Positions 1 through 6,497 of a stretch of DNA of 64,000 bases are shown piece by piece (position 1 is the first letter of the stretch; each line of letters begins with the position of its first letter). Where the stretch lies: positions 62,001 to 126,000 of the forward strand of contig CAYOAP010000004.1 in NCBI GenBank assembly GCA_964401995.1, in the 5' to 3' direction. Position numbers and translations under genes: made by a program. The notes below the pieces were generated by a model. It was not told the origin of the DNA, searched no databases, and saw nothing but the letters and a program-made list of their open reading frames with translations. The DNA comes from DATCBF01 sp964401995 (GTDB lineage: Bacteria; Actinomycetota; Thermoleophilia; Solirubrobacterales; 70-9).

Positions 1-51
1 CTCGCCAGAGGCGGCGCCGAGGTGGAGGTCGGAGACGATCGCGGTGCGCAT
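1..51 (-). CDS. Metallophosphoesterase, N-terminal fragment cut by the window edge
   Basis: The reverse complement of the first 51 bases reads MRTAIVSDLHLGAASGE from an ATG whose A is at position 51. The S-D-x-H-x-G segment is the first metal-binding motif of calcineurin-like phosphoesterases (the LpxH/YfcE kind), in which Asp and His hold one of the two metal ions. The rest of the gene lies outside the window, so substrate and length cannot be judged. The family call rests on this one motif, which is quite distinctive at an N-terminus. Confidence 0.6.
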   Translation of the reverse strand, partial: MRTAIVSDLHLGAASGE

Positions 52-94
52 CGGTGTGGGCCATTCTGGAGGACGCGGCGCCTCGGGGGGCTGC

Positions 95-526
95 CTACGG
101 CATCCGGTCGGCGGCCCACTCGTAAGCGGCGACCGCGCCGCGCCGCTTGCGTGGCTTGGCTTCCTTGGCCAGGGTGACAGTGAATCGGTAGCTGCGCTCC
201 TCGCCGCTCTTGTACTCGCCGAGCAGGATCCCGGCCTCTGGCAGGCTGCCGATGTCCCCTGCGTAGAGCCGGTTGTTGACGCCATTGAACTCGTCGATCG
301 TCAGTGTCATCTCACCCGGCGCAAGGCTGGTGGTCACGCGTTTCTCGTAGAGAATCACCTTGCCGGCGTGGAGGGCGATGTTGGAGATCATCACCTCCGC
401 CTGGAGTTTCTCGCCGGCGATCAGTTCGGTGCCGGTGAAGAGCCCGAAGCCGTTATCGGAGTTCATTGCGATCAGCGGTCCGAGGCTGAAGATGTTGGTT
501 GGTGTGGCGCGACTTGCGATGTCCAT
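95..526 (-). CDS. Hypothetical protein resembling the TasA/camelysin beta-sandwich
   Basis: This 143-residue protein starts at an ATG preceded by AAGGGGG at a good distance, so the start is secure. The order of motifs (GLFTGTELIAGEK, then V-x-I-S-N-x-A, a middle LTLTIDEFNG, an LGEY segment, then GEERSYRFTVTL) matches the pattern of TasA/camelysin-like beta-sandwich proteins, where a 'leaving the surface' GD..VTI.N strand is followed by GTW..GE.RTYRFTV. Unlike that family it has no signal peptide, and it ends in a basic KPRKRRG stretch. Its role is unknown. Resemblance to this fold is an inference from motif order, not from a search. Confidence 0.5.
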   Translation of the reverse strand: MDIASRATPTNIFSLGPLIAMNSDNGFGLFTGTELIAGEKLQAEVMISNIALHAGKVILYEKRVTTSLAPGEMTLTIDEFNGVNNRLYAGDIGSLPEAGILLGEYKSGEERSYRFTVTLAKEAKPRKRRGAVAAYEWAADRMP

Positions 527-619
527 TTGATCCCCCTTGATTGCCGTGTCTGACCACTGTTGGCCTCGCGGGGAGCCGTTTCGCCGGCCTTCAGGTATCG
601 GTCAGGTATCAGTGCTCCC

Positions 620-625
620 TACACT
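620..625 (+). promoter_or_regulatory. -10 hexamer TACACT, probable leaderless promoter
   Basis: TACACT ends 9 nt before the ATG at 635. The same TCCTACACTTGG context recurs before the start codon at 22804. Part of a window-wide set of TANNNT boxes placed 6-9 nt before start codons. Confidence 0.5.
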
Positions 626-634
626 TGGGAGGCG

Positions 635-1552
635 ATGAGCGGCTTCAGCGAGGAGCGCCTAGCTCCGGTCAACGGGATCGAGATCGCCTACCAGGAGATG
701 GGCGATCCCAGCGGCGAGCCGCTGCTGCTGGCGATGGGGCTGGCGACGCAGATGCTGGCCTGGGACGAGGGCTTCTGCACGATGTTGGCCGAGCGCGGCT
801 TCCGCGTCGTCCGCTTCGACAACCGCGACATCGGCCACTCGACGATGATCGATGGGGCGGGGATGCCGAGCCGGATGGACATGATGACCGGCCGCCGCGC
901 CACCGCTCCCTACCTGCTCACGGACATGGCCGACGACACCTTCGGCCTGATGGACCAGCTCGGGATCGAGAGCGCCCACCTGGTCGGCGCCTCGATGGGC
1001 GGGATGATCGTGCAGACGATGGCGATCCGCCGGCCCGAGCGGGTGCGCTCGCTGGTCTCGATGCTCTCGACCACCGGCAACCGCTGGCTGGGGATGCCGG
1101 CCTTCCGGGTCTGGGGCACGCTGCTGGCCAGCTATCCGCCCAACCGCGACGCCTACGTCGAGCAGGCGGTCAAGACCTTCACCCTGGTCGGCTCGCCCGA
1201 GTACGAGCGCGACGAGCAGCGCCTGCGCCAGCTGGCCGGGGAAATGTACGACCGCTCCCACAACCCAGCCGGGGTCCTGCGCCAGATGCACGCGATCACC
1301 GCCTCGGGGGACCGGACCTCTGACCTGCGCCGCCTTACCGTCCCCACCTTGGTCATCCACGGCACCCGCGACCCGCTCGTTCGGCCCGCCGCGGGCCGCG
1401 CGACCGCCCGGGCGATCCCAGGGGCGAAGCTGAAGATGATCGACGGCATGGGCCACGACCTGCCGCGCGAGCTCTGGCCGACCTTCGCCGAGGAGATCGC
1501 CGCCAACGCCGCCCGAGCGGGGCAGGGGGCGGCGGCAAGCCAGGCTGCCTGA
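635..1552 (+). CDS. Alpha/beta hydrolase
   Basis: A 305-residue alpha/beta-hydrolase-fold enzyme. Visible are the oxyanion region (LLLAMGLATQMLAWDEGF), the FDNRDIGHS loop, the nucleophile elbow GASMGG with Ser at about residue 120, the acid HGTRDPLV and the catalytic His in GMGHDLP. The family includes esterases, lipases and aromatic-ring cleavage hydrolases, and the substrate is not evident. I chose the ATG at 635 (MSGFSEERL) over an earlier in-frame ATG because a TACACT hexamer sits just before it and the extra residues do not look like part of the fold. The gene stands alone, with a tRNA-Leu on the other strand after it. Confidence 0.85.
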   Translation: MSGFSEERLAPVNGIEIAYQEMGDPSGEPLLLAMGLATQMLAWDEGFCTMLAERGFRVVRFDNRDIGHSTMIDGAGMPSRMDMMTGRRATAPYLLTDMADDTFGLMDQLGIESAHLVGASMGGMIVQTMAIRRPERVRSLVSMLSTTGNRWLGMPAFRVWGTLLASYPPNRDAYVEQAVKTFTLVGSPEYERDEQRLRQLAGEMYDRSHNPAGVLRQMHAITASGDRTSDLRRLTVPTLVIHGTRDPLVRPAAGRATARAIPGAKLKMIDGMGHDLPRELWPTFAEEIAANAARAGQGAAASQAA

Positions 1553-1562
1553 GTCGCTTCGA

Positions 1563-1646
1563 TGCGGCTGAGAGGAGTCGAACCTCCACGGGCTCTCGCC
1601 CACACGGATCTGAACCGTGCGCGTCTACCAGTTCCGCCACAGCCGC
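1563..1646 (-). tRNA. tRNA-Leu (anticodon CAG)
   Basis: The minus strand from 1646 gives GCGGCTG, which pairs with CAGCCGC before the discriminator A at 1563. The anticodon stem CACGG/CCGTG holds the loop TTCAGAT (anticodon CAG). A GGTTCGACTCC T arm is present, and a long variable arm (GGGCGAGAGCCC) marks a class II tRNA. It is 84 nt without an encoded CCA and reads CUG, a common codon in this DNA. Confidence 0.95.
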
Positions 1647-1701
1647 GGGAGCAGGCAATCTACCGATCCGCGACGGCAGTCCGCCCCAAGAGCCTGATCG
1701 C

Positions 1702-1707
1702 TAATAT
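1702..1707 (+). promoter_or_regulatory. -10 box TAATAT of tRNA-Glu
   Basis: TAATAT matches the -10 consensus at five of six positions and lies 11 nt before the 5' end of the tRNA-Glu gene. It stands out from the GC-rich surroundings. Confidence 0.5.
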
Positions 1708-1718
1708 CTCCTCTCCTC

Positions 1719-1791
1719 GCCGCTATCGTCTAGGGGACTAGGACGCTGGCTTCTCATGCCAGAAACCGGGGTTCGAATCCCCGTAGCGGTA
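1719..1791 (+). tRNA. tRNA-Glu (anticodon CTC)
   Basis: A 73-nt cloverleaf: the acceptor GCCGCTA pairs with TAGCGGT (first pair G-T, as is usual in actinobacterial tRNA-Glu). The anticodon stem CTGGC/GCCAG encloses TTCTCAT (anticodon CTC), and the T arm is CGGGG TTCGAAT CCCCG. There is no encoded CCA. It is followed by a Rho-independent terminator. Confidence 0.95.
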
Positions 1792-1813
1792 CTTCAGACG
1801 CAGAGCCAGACGG

Positions 1814-1837
1814 GCCGTCCAAAGGGGCGGCTTTTTT
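1814..1837 (+). terminator. Rho-independent terminator after tRNA-Glu
   Basis: GCCGTCC pairs with GGGCGGC (one G-T pair) around a 4-nt loop, followed at once by six T residues. It lies 22 nt past the end of tRNA-Glu. It is one of the few classical terminators in the window. Confidence 0.85.
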
Positions 1838-1881
1838 GTGCCTGGCATGGCTGGAGCTCAATCGGTACCTTTTGCGGCACT

Positions 1882-2766
1882 CTGCAAGAGCCGATTACAT
1901 CGAGGTCTCTCCACAACGAGTCACCGAGGCGTCACCGGCGCTTCTGGCGGGCCGCCTTCGGGCTGCTGATCCTGATCGGCGCGTTCGCCGTGTTCGCCTC
2001 GCAGCAGGGGAGCGGCGGTAGCGATGGCCCGCTGAACGCGATCGCCTCGGCCGCTGAGAGGACGCAGAATGAGCCGGGCGGGCGGGCCACGATGGATGTG
2101 ACCATCTCCTCCTCGTCTCGGCCGGCGCCGTTCACGATCACGGGCCAGATGGTCTTCAACGCCGAAGGTCGTACCAAGGCGGTTATAACGGTCCCGCGCC
2201 CTGACTCGGACGGCTCGGTGAAGATGCACGCCATCAGCGATGGGACCTTCATGTACATGCGTTCGAGCCAGTTTGGTTCACTGCCAGAAGGGCGCGAGTG
2301 GATGGGGCTCGATCTGTCGCTTGGGCAGGGGCCGGATGCGCCCCTCCCCGCCAATGTCGACGCGAAGGAAGAGCTGGAACTCCTCGAATCGGCAAGTGGA
2401 GACGTGCGAAAGCTCGGCGTGGAGGACGTGCGTGGTGTGCGGACGACGCATTACCGCGGCACGGTCGGCGTTGCCAAGCAGACCGAACGGCTGCGAGAAG
2501 ACGGCATGGAGGATCTCGCGTCGGTTACCGAAAAGAAGGGCGCGCCAGCGGAGGTCGAGGTGTGGATCGACGCCGACGGGTTGTTGCGACGCATGCGGAT
2601 TGTCCAGACTCAGCCGGGGGAAGGGGACGATGGACCCACGGCGATCGACATGCGCATGGACTTCCTCGAATTTGGCATCGATCCCAAGATCGACGTGCCC
2701 GACTCGAGCGAAGTATTCGACATGACGCCCCTGCTCAAAGAAAAGCTGGGCGTTTCGAGCGACTAG
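1882..2766 (+). CDS. LolA/LppX-like secreted or membrane-anchored protein, start codon unclear
   Basis: The reading frame encodes one membrane segment (RAAFGLLILIGAFAVFAS) followed by an extracytoplasmic domain of about 240 residues. It is a paralogue of the protein at 13734-14666: both have PLNxIAxAAERTQ after the membrane segment, a GVxTTxYRGT core and an MDMRxDFxxFGxxPKIDVP end. The fold resembles LolA and the mycobacterial LppX/LprG lipid-binding lipoproteins, but there is no lipobox cysteine. Between the tRNA terminator and the membrane segment there is no ATG, GTG or TTG in frame. CTG at 1882 or ATT at 1894 are the only candidates, so the start given is provisional and the gene may have lost its 5' end. 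Its TAG stop lies in the target duplication of the adjacent IS element. Confidence 0.55.
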   Translation: MQEPITSRSLHNESPRRHRRFWRAAFGLLILIGAFAVFASQQGSGGSDGPLNAIASAAERTQNEPGGRATMDVTISSSSRPAPFTITGQMVFNAEGRTKAVITVPRPDSDGSVKMHAISDGTFMYMRSSQFGSLPEGREWMGLDLSLGQGPDAPLPANVDAKEELELLESASGDVRKLGVEDVRGVRTTHYRGTVGVAKQTERLREDGMEDLASVTEKKGAPAEVEVWIDADGLLRRMRIVQTQPGEGDDGPTAIDMRMDFLEFGIDPKIDVPDSSEVFDMTPLLKEKLGVSSD

Positions 2767-2767
2767 T
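2762..2767. repeat. Target-site duplication ACTAGT, left copy
   Basis: ACTAGT directly flanks both ends of the IS element (second copy 3842-3847). It fits the NCTAGN 6-bp target known for IS481. As the hexamer is its own reverse complement, it can also be read as an extension of the inverted repeats. Confidence 0.8.
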
Positions 2768-3758
2768 TGTAGATGCCAGGCACGTTGTTCCCGGTCAGCT
2801 CCCGTAGCCGCTGAATCGGCGGCCGGTGGCCGAGGGCGCCATGTCTTCGCCTGAAGTTGTAGCGCTCGATCCAACCCGAGAGGGCCGCGGCCCTCTCGGG
2901 CGAGCTGCCGTAGACGGCGGCGTAGGCCCACTCGCGCAGCATCGTGCGGATGAAGCGCTCTGCCTTGCCGTTGGTCTGTGGCCGGTAGGGCCGGGTGCGC
3001 AGGTGCCTGAGCCCCAGCGCCCGGCAGGCGAGGGCGTGGGCGGCGGAGCGATAGGCGGCGCCGTTGTCGGTCATCAGCCGCTCCACCTCGATTCCGTGGG
3101 AGCGGTAAAAGGAGATTGCCCGCTTCAAAAAGCCGATCGCGGTGGCGGCTTGCTCGTCTGGGAGCACCTCGGCATAGGCCAGGCGGGTGGCGTCGTCGAT
3201 GCAGACGTGAACGCACTCCCAGCCGGTTCGCAGGCGCCTCACCCCCTCTGCGTCGGTGCGCGTCTGCCCTTCCTTGGCCCAGCTGCGTCCGAGCATCCGG
3301 TGCCCAGCCCCGTGCGGCCCTATCCGCCCCAGCTTCTTGACGTCGATGTGGATCAACTCTCCTGCGCGCTGCTTTTCATAGCGGAGGATCGGCCCCTCGG
3401 GCTCCAGGCGGGATAGCTTGCCCAGGCCGATCCTCTTGAGGACGGCAGAGACTGTCGAGGTCGCCATCTCCAGCAGCTCGGCGATCTCTGGGCCGGTCAG
3501 CCGCAGACGGCGCAGGGCGGCGATCGCCTCGACGCGGTCGGCCGGAGTGATGTTGTGGACGGTGTGAGGGGCGGAGCTGCGATCGAGCAGCCCTGCCTCG
3601 CCTTCGGCGCGGTAGCGCCGAGCCCACTTGCCGGCAGTCCTCGCGCTCACTCCGGCGGCCTCGGCCGCCTCCGCGAGCGTGAGCCCGTCTTCGACGACGC
3701 GGCGGGACATCACCGCTCTCCCTTTCGGGCCGAGGGGCGCGTTAGCGTGCAGCTTCAT
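2763..3758 (-). CDS. IS481-family transposase
   Basis: A 331-residue DDE transposase. The N-terminal third holds helix-turn-helix segments (LTLAEAAEAAGVSARTAGKW). The integrase core follows, with Asp in ELIHIDVKKLGRIG, Asp in LMTDNGAAYRS and Glu in GKAERFIRTM. Length and order match the IS481 family. The start at 3758 (MKLHANAPLG) is chosen because AAGGAGG lies 7 nt upstream; a longer frame reaches 3824 without such a site. The TAG stop is supplied by the target duplication, not by the element itself. The frame is intact, so the element may still be active. Confidence 0.9.
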   Translation of the reverse strand: MKLHANAPLGPKGRAVMSRRVVEDGLTLAEAAEAAGVSARTAGKWARRYRAEGEAGLLDRSSAPHTVHNITPADRVEAIAALRRLRLTGPEIAELLEMATSTVSAVLKRIGLGKLSRLEPEGPILRYEKQRAGELIHIDVKKLGRIGPHGAGHRMLGRSWAKEGQTRTDAEGVRRLRTGWECVHVCIDDATRLAYAEVLPDEQAATAIGFLKRAISFYRSHGIEVERLMTDNGAAYRSAAHALACRALGLRHLRTRPYRPQTNGKAERFIRTMLREWAYAAVYGSSPERAAALSGWIERYNFRRRHGALGHRPPIQRLRELTGNNVPGIYN

Positions 3759-3841
3759 CCGGTGTCCTCCTTGGATCTGGGTGGCTTCGACACCCCCAGC
3801 CTCCAAGGAGGTCCGGATGAACAACGTGCTTAGGAACTACA
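2768..3841. mobile_element. Intact IS481-family insertion sequence, 1074 bp
   Basis: The ends begin TGTAGATGCC on the left and, on the reverse strand of the right end, TGTAGTTCCT. Both continue into GCACGTTGTTC, giving imperfect terminal inverted repeats of about 23 bp. The element carries one transposase on the minus strand. ACTAGT flanks both sides. Size, ends and NCTAGN target agree with IS481. It landed exactly on the stop codon of the upstream lipoprotein-like gene, and the same TAG is restored on the far side, so that protein is unchanged. Confidence 0.9.
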
Positions 3842-3847
3842 ACTAGT
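3842..3847. repeat. Target-site duplication ACTAGT, right copy
   Basis: Second copy of the ACTAGT found at 2762-2767, on the other side of the IS element. Confidence 0.8.
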
Positions 3848-3997
3848 CGGCGGGGGAGTAGTTGTCCTGGCGCGACATCTGTCGATGTAGTTCAGCTCGT
3901 TCCCCTCATCCTGCTCGAGTCGGCAGATCGTTCTAAATATATTGAGCATCTAGATAATCTCTCGATCCTTGGCAGTTCGAGGGAGGGGTAGATAGTA

Positions 3998-4225
3998 ATG
4001 ACAGCAACGCGGTGGGAGTACTACGTCGAGACTTTCAATTTGACTGAACGTTGGAGCTCTCGGCGACAGGCGGAGGAGATTCAGAAGTTCATTGCCCGCC
4101 TCGACGCAATCGGCGCGGAAGGGTGGGAGTTGGTCACTCAGGCTGAGGTCACGATGAAAGGTGGAATAACCGGCTCTGTAAAGGGTGAGTTGACTACCTG
4201 CTTCTTCAAGCGGCCCGCCTCTTAG
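3998..4225 (+). CDS. DUF4177-like small protein
   Basis: This 75-residue protein starts at an ATG with GAGGGAGGGG upstream. It has the DUF4177 layout: an N-terminal WEYYVETF strand, a central helix ending in LNxxGAEGWEL-like sequence (here LDAIGAEGWELVTQ), and a final strand FFKRP. Proteins of this family are small, cytoplasmic and of unknown function. The 150 bp upstream, just right of the IS element, is unusually AT-rich (CTAAATATATTG, TAGATAATC) and probably holds its promoter. Confidence 0.65.
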   Translation: MTATRWEYYVETFNLTERWSSRRQAEEIQKFIARLDAIGAEGWELVTQAEVTMKGGITGSVKGELTTCFFKRPAS

Positions 4226-4243
4226 ATCCTTGATACTCGCGGC

Positions 4244-4693
4244 ATGAACGCCCTTGCGGCTGCTGGCGCAGGATTCTTGCTCGCGGTTCTGTGGTTCGAC
4301 CTCATGTTCGACGTTCAGGCGCTTCGGAGTCGTGAGGAGGATCTGCCCGAGGAGGTGCTTGCCTCGATCGCCGGCTATTACCGGCGGGTGACGACTGCCG
4401 CCCGGCCGATGAACCAGCTGATCGTGGTGGCGATGCTCGCCACGCTGGCTGCGATCGTCGTCGAGATCGTGCGCGGGGATGTCTTGCCCTGGGTGGGGTG
4501 GGCCTCCCTTGTCCTCGCGGCGGGGCCTATCTCGCTCGCCGGTTTGCGCACCGTGCCGAGTGCGGTGCGGCTTGGCGCCCGTGAAGACGCGGTTGCTGGG
4601 CAGAGTGCGCTGGCGAGGTCGATTGGCCGTGAGCACCTGGTCTGTCTGGCGGCAATCGCTACCCTGCTGGCGCTCCAGGTCGCGTCGGCTTGA
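4244..4693 (+). CDS. Small integral membrane protein, function unknown
   Basis: 149 residues with four predicted membrane helices: about 5-24 (AAGAGFLLAVLWFDLMFDV), 58-76 (LIVVAMLATLAAIVVEIV), 82-100 (LPWVGWASLVLAAGPISLA) and 128-147 (HLVCLAAIATLLALQVAS). The first helix followed by a charged REEDLPEEV loop, then paired helices, recalls the DUF1772/anthrone-oxygenase-like group, but no signature is clear enough to assign it. A GATACT hexamer lies 6 nt before the ATG and there is no Shine-Dalgarno site, which suggests a leaderless transcript. Confidence 0.6.
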   Translation: MNALAAAGAGFLLAVLWFDLMFDVQALRSREEDLPEEVLASIAGYYRRVTTAARPMNQLIVVAMLATLAAIVVEIVRGDVLPWVGWASLVLAAGPISLAGLRTVPSAVRLGAREDAVAGQSALARSIGREHLVCLAAIATLLALQVASA

Positions 4694-4744
4694 GCGGCTC
4701 CTCGGCGCGACTTTCCCTCGCTCGACGGTTCTTCCCTCACGACA

Positions 4745-6343
4745 ATGGCTAGCGGCAGGCTCAAAAAGAAGACGGCGTCGGTGCGGAGCTATGTGGCCGG
4801 CCTGCCGATCCAGGTGCGGGCGGGTGCGCTGGTCTTCATCATGGCCTTCGGCCTCTTCTCCTTCACCACGCAGCCGCTGACCGGCTACGAGCCCGAAACG
4901 GCGGCGGTCACCGAGGGGCTCGTGCTCGAAGGCCATTTCTGGGACAAGGAAGACTCGCCGCTGCCGCTGAAAGCGAACTTCCTCGGCAAAGGCGGCCACT
5001 ACTACTCCACGGCTGGCCTGCTGCAGCCGCTGCTGGAGGTTCCCTTCTTCGCCGCCGGCCACGTCATCGACGCCAACTTCGGCTATCCCCACGAATACCC
5101 GTTTGGCTACGTCTTCCTCTGGTTCTACAACCCGTTCGTCGCCGCGATCGCGGCGGTTGCCCTCTTCGCCCTGATCTTCATGACCCGGCGCTCGATCAAG
5201 TGGGCGGCCCTGATCGCCTCGCTCTTCGTCGTCGCCAGCATCGCCTGGCCGTATTCGAAGATCGGGATGGAGACCACCTTCATGGCGGCGGCGCTCGTCG
5301 CCTTCACGCTGGCGGTCTGGGCCAGGGGCCGCCCGACCGTGCGCGCCTGGGCGCTGACCGGCCTCGCTGCCGGTGCGGCGATCGCGACCAAGCCCTACGC
5401 GGTGGTGGTGCTGGCGGCGATCGCGATCGTCCTCTGGCCCACCTTCCGGGCCCTCGACTGGCGCCGCCGCAGGGAGCTGGGCCTGGCGGTCTGCCTGCCG
5501 GTGCTCGCCTGGATCGCGGCGATCGCTTGGTACAACTGGGTCCGGTTCGGGTCGCCGACCGACTCCGGCTACCACGAATCGCTGCTGACGCTGACCGCGC
5601 CGCTCAACGTGCTCGGGCTCCTCTTCAGCCCCGGCAAAGGCCTGATCTTCTACAGCCCGCTGGTCGTCCTCGGCGCGCTCGGCCTGCCGCGGCTGTGGCG
5701 CCAGGACCGCTCGCTGGCGCTTGCCCTGCTCGTCATGCTGCTGGGGCTGACCTGCATCGCCGGCTCGACCACCTTCTGGGGGGACGAGGTCTGGGGCCCC
5801 CGCTACATCGTCCCCACCGCTTGGGCGCTGCTGGTGCCGATCGCCTGGTGGGCCGACACCGTTGTCCGCCGCAGGGTCTTGGCCGGGGTCGCGTCGCTTG
5901 CGGTGCTGGTCCAGATCGTCGCGGTCTCGGCCCAGTACGCCCACTACGTGGACGTCGTCGACGCCCTCACCGGGGTGCCCGTCTACCAGGACCGCTTCGG
6001 CGTCCCTCGCGAGGACATCCCCTACGGCAACGACCCGACCCGCTGGATCCCCGAGCTCTCGGCGCTGCTGGTCCAGACCGAGGGGCTGGTGTCCTCGCAG
6101 ATCGTCGACCGGCTCGGCGGCCACGGCCTCGAAGTCACCTACTCGTCGTTCGAGGGCAGGTCGCGCACTGTCAACCTCTCCGATCCCAAGCTGAAGATGC
6201 CGCCCGACTTCTGGTGGTACCCGCCGCCCGAACACAAGTGGCTGGTCCGCTTCATCGCGCTGCTGATCCTGCTTGCCAGCCTGGCCGCCGCCGCGAGGCT
6301 CTATCTGGTGACGTTCGGCAGGCGTCGCGCGATCACTGCATAA
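4745..6343 (+). CDS. Polytopic membrane glycosyltransferase-like protein (GT39/PMT type)
   Basis: 532 residues with about ten membrane helices. The first extracytoplasmic loop carries the acidic stretch YEPETAAVTEGL and then KANFLGKGGHYYSTAG, similar to the D/E-rich first loop of protein O-mannosyltransferase and ArnT-like enzymes that use a polyprenyl-phosphate sugar. The middle has alternating hydrophobic helices, and the last 60 residues form a loop plus a final helix. The likely job is transfer of a lipid-linked sugar on the outer face of the membrane. The substrate cannot be read. The gene is monocistronic, with 50 bp before and about 150 bp after it. Confidence 0.6.
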   Translation: MASGRLKKKTASVRSYVAGLPIQVRAGALVFIMAFGLFSFTTQPLTGYEPETAAVTEGLVLEGHFWDKEDSPLPLKANFLGKGGHYYSTAGLLQPLLEVPFFAAGHVIDANFGYPHEYPFGYVFLWFYNPFVAAIAAVALFALIFMTRRSIKWAALIASLFVVASIAWPYSKIGMETTFMAAALVAFTLAVWARGRPTVRAWALTGLAAGAAIATKPYAVVVLAAIAIVLWPTFRALDWRRRRELGLAVCLPVLAWIAAIAWYNWVRFGSPTDSGYHESLLTLTAPLNVLGLLFSPGKGLIFYSPLVVLGALGLPRLWRQDRSLALALLVMLLGLTCIAGSTTFWGDEVWGPRYIVPTAWALLVPIAWWADTVVRRRVLAGVASLAVLVQIVAVSAQYAHYVDVVDALTGVPVYQDRFGVPREDIPYGNDPTRWIPELSALLVQTEGLVSSQIVDRLGGHGLEVTYSSFEGRSRTVNLSDPKLKMPPDFWWYPPPEHKWLVRFIALLILLASLAAAARLYLVTFGRRRAITA

Positions 6344-6497
6344 GACGGTGGAATAGTCAGGCATTTTGTAATGACTGGTACAGTCGCCTAGGCCGCAAGC
6401 CCGGTATTTGCGAGAAAGCAGCGCTCGTTGGGCGCGCTCGCGCTTTGGGATCTGCAGCAAGTGCCGGTGATGCGCAGGGGCAGTGCCGGAAAGGCAA

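Noticed and set aside
1719..2766. tRNA-Glu as attachment site of an integrated element
   Set aside because: No integrase gene and no second copy of the tRNA 3' end were seen downstream; only the IS481-type element is present, and it uses a CTAG target.
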